Below, piece by piece: positions 6,777-10,539 of a DNA stretch of 10,539 nucleotides. Position 1 is the first letter of the stretch; each line of letters opens with the position of its first letter. A model generated the notes under the pieces. It saw only the letters and a list, made by a program, of their open reading frames with translations. It made no database searches and had not been told where the DNA came from. The position numbers and the translations under genes are program-made. This DNA comes from Thermoprotei archaeon (GTDB taxonomy: Archaea > Thermoproteota > Thermoprotei > Thermofilales > B20-G17): the NCBI GenBank assembly GCA_003650785.1, contig QMRW01000037.1, positions 1-10,539 of the forward strand. Reading direction: 5' to 3'.

Positions 6777-6980
6777 CTATTTCTTAGCTACTTTCTTCAA
6801 ATAATTTGCAAGTATCGTACACCCCCTTCCCCCATTATTACAGTACCCAATTAGTCTATCCCTTCTCAGTTTCCAATTCTCAGAGTTGAGAAGGGCACAT
6901 CTTTGTCCTTTCGAAGTTCGAACGTAAAATATGCAGAGCTTTCCCTCTCTAATAGATCTTTCTCTCAACAGTATCGCCAC
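6777..6980 (-). CDS. Small four-cysteine protein, possibly metal-binding (67 aa)
   Basis: I do not recognise a named family. The protein has four cysteines (C16, C28, C47, C54) in a basic chain with the blocks RCALLNSENW and YCNNGGRGCTIL. This resembles, in style only, small archaeal zinc or iron-sulfur site proteins that end in YC-x(n)-C followed by a hydrophobic stretch. It has no membrane segment or signal. The GTG start at 6980 is supported by a TTTAAA box at 7000-7005, spaced so that transcription would begin almost at the GTG (leaderless). The stop lies 29 bases beyond the convergent chelatase-like gene, and the start is divergent from CDC48. The overlapping plus-strand frame at 6931-7140 is judged non-coding. 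Coding status is likely but rests on motif and promoter position alone; tight domain packing around a metal is inference. Confidence 0.58.
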   Translation of the reverse strand: MAILLRERSIREGKLCIFYVRTSKGQRCALLNSENWKLRRDRLIGYCNNGGRGCTILANYLKKVAKK

Positions 6981-6997
6981 TAATTCTGTGCGTTATA

Positions 6998-7008
6998 AGT
7001 TTAAAGTC
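6998..7008 (-). promoter_or_regulatory. TATA box of the four-cysteine gene
   Basis: The palindromic TTTAAA (7000-7005) within ACTTTAAACTT on the minus strand is centred about 22-26 bases from the GTG at 6980. This is the spacing expected for a leaderless archaeal transcript. Confidence 0.45.
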
Positions 7009-7155
7009 TTTACTATCGTCTATGATCCTAATACAAAAACCTACGTGAAACGGTACCTATGGATTCGATTCAATATCCCTTGTCTCTCCTATGAACTGCC
7101 AAACTCATACTACTATAGTATCTACACTGTTCCGAAGTAACGATTCCACGATTAG

Positions 7156-7164
7156 TTTATTATA
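7156..7164 (+). promoter_or_regulatory. TATA box of the CDC48 gene, with adjacent palindrome
   Basis: TTTATTATA is centred about 31 bases before the ATG at 7191, placing the start near 7186. No SD precedes the ATG, so a nearly leaderless mRNA is expected. A perfect ten-base palindrome, TAATCGATTA (7163-7172), overlaps the end of the box and could be an operator half-pair or chance. Confidence 0.55.
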
Positions 7165-7190
7165 ATCGATTAAGTATCTTATCTGAGACT

Positions 7191-9368
7191 ATGAGCTCTG
7201 AAGTTCGACTACGAGTAGCTGAAGCTAAGCAAAGAGATGTAGGAAGGGGAATAGTAAGGATAGGAAGAGATGACATGAGAAGAATAAATGTATCCATAGG
7301 CGATTTTGTAGAAATTATAGGTAAGAGAAGGACTGTAGGAATTGCATGGATGGGATATCCAGAAGATGAGGGAACTGGTATAATAAGAATGGATGGAATA
7401 ACTAGACATAATGCTGGTGTATCGATAGGAGACATAGTGACTGTTAAGAAAGCACGTGTAGTACCAGCCAGATCGATAACATTAGCTCCTATTGAAGAGC
7501 CCATCAGATTCAGTGGAGATTTCTCTATGTACATTAAGAGACATCTAATAGGTAGAGCTGTAGCAAGAGGAGATACTATAGTGGTACCTGTACTAAATGT
7601 AGCACTAAGAATGGTAGTTATAGCGACTCAACCTGAGATCATAGTCCAGATAGTCGATGATACAGAGGTTAAGTTGAGAGAGAAGCCTGTAGGAGCTGTA
7701 GAGGTGGGTATACCTAGAGTCACCTATGAGGATATAGGAGACTTGGAAGAAGCTAAACAAAAGATAAGAGAGATGATAGAACTACCCATGAAGTATCCAG
7801 AGCTCTTTAGACATCTAGGTATAGAACCTCCAAAGGGAGTGCTATTCCATGGACCTCCAGGAACAGGTAAGACTCTACTCGCTAGAGCTGTTGCCAATGA
7901 GGCAGGAGCGTACTTTATAGCTATTAATGGTCCTGAGATTATGAGTAAGTTCTATGGAGAATCTGAGCAAAGACTGAGGGAAGTCTTCAAAGAAGCCGAG
8001 GAGAATGCACCTGCTATAATTTTTATTGATGAGATTGATGCTATTGCTCCTAAGAGAGAAGAAGTAACAGGAGAAGTAGAAAGGAGAGTAGTAGCACAAC
8101 TACTAGCACTAATGGACGGACTAAGAGGAAGAGGTCAAGTCATAGTTATAGGTGCTACTAATAGACCTGAAGCACTTGATCCAGCATTAAGAAGACCAGG
8201 AAGATTCGATAGAGAGATAGTGTTTCCAGTTCCAGATAGAAAGGCCAGAAAAGAGATACTACTAGTCCATACTAGGAATATGCCGCTATCAGATGATGTA
8301 AACTTAGATGAAATTGCTGAAATTACCCACGGATTCACTGGGGCAGATCTAGCAGCACTATGTAGAGAAGCTGCAATGAGCGCTCTCAGAAGAGTACTAC
8401 CCAAAATAGACCTAGAAAAAGGAGTAGTACCTTCAGAGGTCTTTGATGAGCTAAGAGTAACTAGAGAGGACTTTTTAGAAGCCTTAAAGGGTATACAACC
8501 CTCTGCACTTAGGGAGGTATATGTAGAAGTACCAGAAGTCCACTGGGATGATATAGGAGGTCTTGAGGATGTTAAGCGTGAAATCAGAGAGACTGTAGAG
8601 TGGCCTCTTAAACATCCTGAGTACTTTGAGCATATGGGTATAGAGCCCCCCAGAGGAGTACTCCTATATGGACCACCTGGATGCGGTAAGACTCTACTGG
8701 CTAAGGCTGTAGCTACTGAGAGTGGTGCTAACTTCATAGCGGTTAAAGGTCCTGAGGTTTTGAGTAAATGGGTCGGAGAATCTGAAAAAGCCGTAAGAGC
8801 TGTCTTTAGAAAGGCTAGACAGGCAGCCCCATGTATAGTGTTCTTTGATGAAATAGACTCTATAGCATCGAGAAGAGGACTCAGGACAGATTCTGGAGTG
8901 ACTGATAGAATCGTGAACCAGCTACTCACAGAGATGGACGGTATAACACTCATGAAGGGTGTAATGGTATTAGCAGCCACCAATAGGCCAGATATTCTAG
9001 ATACAGCACTCCTGAGACCTGGTAGATTCGATAAGGTAATATACATACCACCACCAGATGAAAAGGCTAGGTATGAAATTTTCAAAGTACATACTCGAAA
9101 TATGCCTCTCTCCGAGGATGTAGATCTAGAGAGATTAGCGAAGAACACTAAAGGCTATACGGGAGCTGATATAGCTGCAGTATGTAGAGAAGCCGCTATG
9201 AATGCACTAAGAGAGGCACTGAAAGAGCCTGGTAAACCTCTTGAAGAGATAAAAGTCCATATGAGACACTTCGAAGAGGCCTTGAGAAAGGTAGGAGCCA
9301 GTATAAGTGAGAGCGATATAAGGTTCTATGAAGAAATAGGGAAGAGATTTAAGAAACTACTGGGATAG
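7191..9368 (+). CDS. cdc48: CDC48/VAT-type two-ring AAA+ ATPase (725 aa)
   Basis: This is the archaeal homologue of p97/VCP, a cytosolic hexameric unfoldase that threads substrates through its pore, often upstream of the proteasome. Domains in order: CDC48 N-domain (double-psi barrel plus small barrel, about 1-185), D1 AAA+ and D2 AAA+. D1 has Walker A GPPGTGKT (221-228) and Walker B D280-E281. D2 has GPPGCGKT (494-501) and D553-E554. Both rings keep the second region of homology with arginine fingers (RRPGRFD and LRPGRFD) and aromatic pore loops (KFYGES in D1, KWVGES in D2), consistent with two active, gripping rings. The length is ordinary for archaea. The C-terminus ends FKKLLG and lacks a hydrophobic-Tyr-X proteasome-docking tail. 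The ATG at 7191 is preceded by a TATA box and no SD, indicating a leaderless transcript from its own promoter. Confidence 0.97.
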   Translation: MSSEVRLRVAEAKQRDVGRGIVRIGRDDMRRINVSIGDFVEIIGKRRTVGIAWMGYPEDEGTGIIRMDGITRHNAGVSIGDIVTVKKARVVPARSITLAPIEEPIRFSGDFSMYIKRHLIGRAVARGDTIVVPVLNVALRMVVIATQPEIIVQIVDDTEVKLREKPVGAVEVGIPRVTYEDIGDLEEAKQKIREMIELPMKYPELFRHLGIEPPKGVLFHGPPGTGKTLLARAVANEAGAYFIAINGPEIMSKFYGESEQRLREVFKEAEENAPAIIFIDEIDAIAPKREEVTGEVERRVVAQLLALMDGLRGRGQVIVIGATNRPEALDPALRRPGRFDREIVFPVPDRKARKEILLVHTRNMPLSDDVNLDEIAEITHGFTGADLAALCREAAMSALRRVLPKIDLEKGVVPSEVFDELRVTREDFLEALKGIQPSALREVYVEVPEVHWDDIGGLEDVKREIRETVEWPLKHPEYFEHMGIEPPRGVLLYGPPGCGKTLLAKAVATESGANFIAVKGPEVLSKWVGESEKAVRAVFRKARQAAPCIVFFDEIDSIASRRGLRTDSGVTDRIVNQLLTEMDGITLMKGVMVLAATNRPDILDTALLRPGRFDKVIYIPPPDEKARYEIFKVHTRNMPLSEDVDLERLAKNTKGYTGADIAAVCREAAMNALREALKEPGKPLEEIKVHMRHFEEALRKVGASISESDIRFYEEIGKRFKKLLG

Positions 9369-9382
9369 CAACACTACAAACA

Positions 9383-9392
9383 TTTATTAAAA
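9383..9392 (+). promoter_or_regulatory. TATA box of the third oxidoreductase
   Basis: TTTATTAAAA begins 14 bases after the CDC48 stop codon. It predicts a start near 9410-9414, giving a leader of about ten bases or less before the ATG at 9422. So this gene is probably transcribed separately from CDC48, although readthrough from CDC48 is possible, in which case AAAGG at 9410-9414 could act as an SD. Confidence 0.5.
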
Positions 9393-9421
9393 CATCCTCT
9401 GTTCTCCCTAAAGGATTGCAT

Positions 9422-10432
9422 ATGAAAGTCGCAATAATAGGAGCTGGAGGAATGGGTAGATTTTATGCTGAGCTAATAAAGGATATCGAAGGAGTATATG
9501 TAGAATCCTTTACTGATGTAAATGAGAAGAGAGCTAGAGATGCGGCAAAGTCATTCGGTGTATCTAAGTACTACACTGATTGGAGAAGGAGCATAGAGGA
9601 TGAAGAAATAGATGTAGTGATAGTAACTACTCCTGTAAAATTTCACTTCGAGATAACTGTAAATGCACTAGATATGGGAAAACATGTACTCTGTGAAAAG
9701 CCTCCTGCCATGAATGCTAGAGAGGCCGAAGAGATGGCTAGGAGGGCTAGAGAGAATAACAGAATTCTCATGTATGCCTTCCAGTACAGATTCTTCAGAA
9801 GTAGTGTGTATGTAAGAGACTTAATTCGTAAGGGTCACCTAGGAGAGATTTATCGAGCAAGACTCCACTACCTTAGGAGATACGGCGCTCCTATGGGCTT
9901 TGGTGGGTGGTTTAGGAGTAGAGAACTGGCTGGTGGAGGCCCCCTAATAGATTGTGCCGTGCATTTGATAGACCTAATCTACTGGATAACCGGTAGACCG
10001 AAACCCAAAGTAGTATTTGGAGTTAGCTACAACCTCCTAGGAGCAAAGATGCCTAAGTTTGAAGTAGAGGATTCCTATGTGGGGATGGTGATATTCGAGA
10101 ACGATATGAGTATGGTGATAGAGACATCTTGGCTTCAGAACTGGCATGATGAACATACTGTGATACTCTATGGGACAAAGGCTGGAGTGAGACTATTTCC
10201 AGAGCTAGAGATGGTTACTAAACACAATGAAGAGTTTGTCTCCATAAAACCTATGTTTAAAACAGATTTGTGGACAGACCCTAACTTAAGTAAACTTAAG
10301 CACTTTTTTGAGGTTGTCGAGAAAGGATATACGGATATTACTCCAACACCAGAGGATGGAGTTATTGTAATGAAGATTATAGATGCTTTATACAGGGCAG
10401 CTGAAGAGAAGAGATGTACTGAAATAGACTAG
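9422..10432 (+). CDS. Gfo/Idh/MocA-family NAD(P)-dependent oxidoreductase (336 aa)
   Basis: This is the third member of the family in the window. The Rossmann loop is I6-G-A-G-G-M-G12, ending strand 2 with D-V-N-E-K-R (an acidic residue that usually favours NAD). The family motif E92-K93-P94 and the catalytic D177-x3-H181 in GGGPLIDCAVH are present, with canonical spacing. Residues from about 125 on form the C-terminal alpha/beta domain; the region YLRRYGAPMGFGGWF, just before the GGG loop, is typical of sugar-dehydrogenase-like members in which it lines the substrate pocket. I chose the ATG at 9422 rather than the TTG at 9416, which would add only two residues, because the ATG begins the first strand directly (MKVAIIG) and the promoter and AAAGG spacing suit it. 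The cofactor is probably NAD(P); the sugar or polyol substrate is unknown. It follows CDC48 by 53 bases but has its own promoter. Confidence 0.92.
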   Translation: MKVAIIGAGGMGRFYAELIKDIEGVYVESFTDVNEKRARDAAKSFGVSKYYTDWRRSIEDEEIDVVIVTTPVKFHFEITVNALDMGKHVLCEKPPAMNAREAEEMARRARENNRILMYAFQYRFFRSSVYVRDLIRKGHLGEIYRARLHYLRRYGAPMGFGGWFRSRELAGGGPLIDCAVHLIDLIYWITGRPKPKVVFGVSYNLLGAKMPKFEVEDSYVGMVIFENDMSMVIETSWLQNWHDEHTVILYGTKAGVRLFPELEMVTKHNEEFVSIKPMFKTDLWTDPNLSKLKHFFEVVEKGYTDITPTPEDGVIVMKIIDALYRAAEEKRCTEID

Positions 10433-10434
10433 CC

Positions 10435-10452
10435 TTTCTTTAACGTATTTTT
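10435..10452 (+). terminator. T-rich terminator after the third oxidoreductase
   Basis: Two short pyrimidine/T tracts (TTTCTTT, then T5 at 10448-10452) directly follow the stop codon. They match the loose oligo-T signals used in archaea; there is no hairpin. Confidence 0.4.
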
Positions 10453-10483
10453 AAACCGATTACAAACTAGGGGAGTGATAAAA

Positions 10484-10493
10484 CCTATAAATC
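10484..10493 (+). promoter_or_regulatory. TATA box of the gene at the right edge
   Basis: CCTATAAATC is centred about 26 bases before the ATG at 10513, so the transcript would begin at or next to the start codon. Confidence 0.5.
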
Positions 10494-10512
10494 CCCCTGT
10501 AATATTTCAGCG

Positions 10513-10539
10513 ATGATGAACCTTGTAAGGGCAGAGCGC
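10513..10539 (+). CDS. Start of a gene cut by the right edge (partial, probably leaderless)
   Basis: Nine codons, beginning with two consecutive ATGs (10513 and 10516), read MMNLVRAER to the window end. Support comes from the TATA box at exactly leaderless spacing and from the T-rich terminator just upstream. Too little is present to recognise a product. The ATGATGA could also be read as a C box of a guide RNA, but no partner D box can be tested inside the window. Confidence 0.42.

Noticed and set aside
6931..7140. Plus-strand frame of 69 codons between the chelatase-like gene and CDC48
   Set aside because: It has no SD and no TATA box at leaderless spacing. It overlaps the start and promoter of the better supported four-cysteine gene, and its Tyr/Ser/Asn-rich translation shows no domain. 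It remains a weak alternative.
8135..9148. Minus-strand frame of 337 codons opposite CDC48
   Set aside because: Long only because the coding strand avoids codons that give stops in antisense; Ser/Leu-rich and without motifs, against an unmistakable AAA+ gene.
10513..10539. ATGATGA as the C box of a C/D guide RNA
   Set aside because: The TATA spacing and open frame fit a leaderless coding start. No D box or guide can be checked before the window ends.

Overview
The window looks like part of the chromosome of a thermophilic archaeon, probably in the Thermoproteota (crenarchaeal-type) or a neighbouring lineage. The evidence is a two-ring CDC48/VAT-type AAA+ ATPase, an archaeal tRNA-Gln with an encoded CCA end, TATA boxes about 26 bases upstream of likely start codons (leaderless transcripts) mixed with Shine-Dalgarno-led genes, and AT-rich coding sequence dominated by AGA/AGG, ATA and CTA codons. 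The exact lineage cannot be fixed from the sequence alone. There are no insertion sequences, CRISPR arrays, phage genes or clear signs of recent transfer.

Layout. 1-545: a possible gene start running off the left edge, a 78-residue helical protein of unknown function on the plus strand, and a convergent tRNA-Gln(CUG). 546-1040: about 500 bases with no convincing gene. 1041-3284 (minus): a long Gfo/Idh/MocA-family oxidoreductase and a stand-alone protein of four CBS domains. 3285-3419: a divergent promoter region. 3420-4442 (plus): a second Gfo/Idh/MocA oxidoreductase, preceded by a five-codon mini-ORF. 4522-6747 (plus): a fusion of a magnesium-chelatase I-type AAA+ motor, a two-helix membrane hairpin and a chelatase D-type VWA domain. 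6777-6980 (minus): a small four-cysteine protein, likely leaderless. 7191-9368 (plus): CDC48. 9422-10432 (plus): a third Gfo/Idh/MocA oxidoreductase. 10513-10539: the first codons of another probably leaderless gene.

How the genes fit together. Most genes appear to be separate transcription units, so this is not one operon. Two themes recur. The first is NAD(P)-dependent oxidation or reduction of sugars or polyols, suggested by three divergent Gfo/Idh/MocA proteins that all keep the EKP and D-x3-H catalytic residues; no transporter, kinase or aldolase in the window indicates a substrate. The second is AAA+ protein remodelling: CDC48 in the cytosol, and next to it a ChlI/ChlD-like motor that seems to be anchored in the membrane. 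The four-CBS protein could sense adenine nucleotides, but its partner is not visible here.

The most unusual item is the AAA+/membrane hairpin/VWA fusion. Next come the small four-cysteine protein between the two AAA+ genes and the mini-ORF whose stop codon abuts the GTG start of the second oxidoreductase. I see no clear multi-gene novel system.
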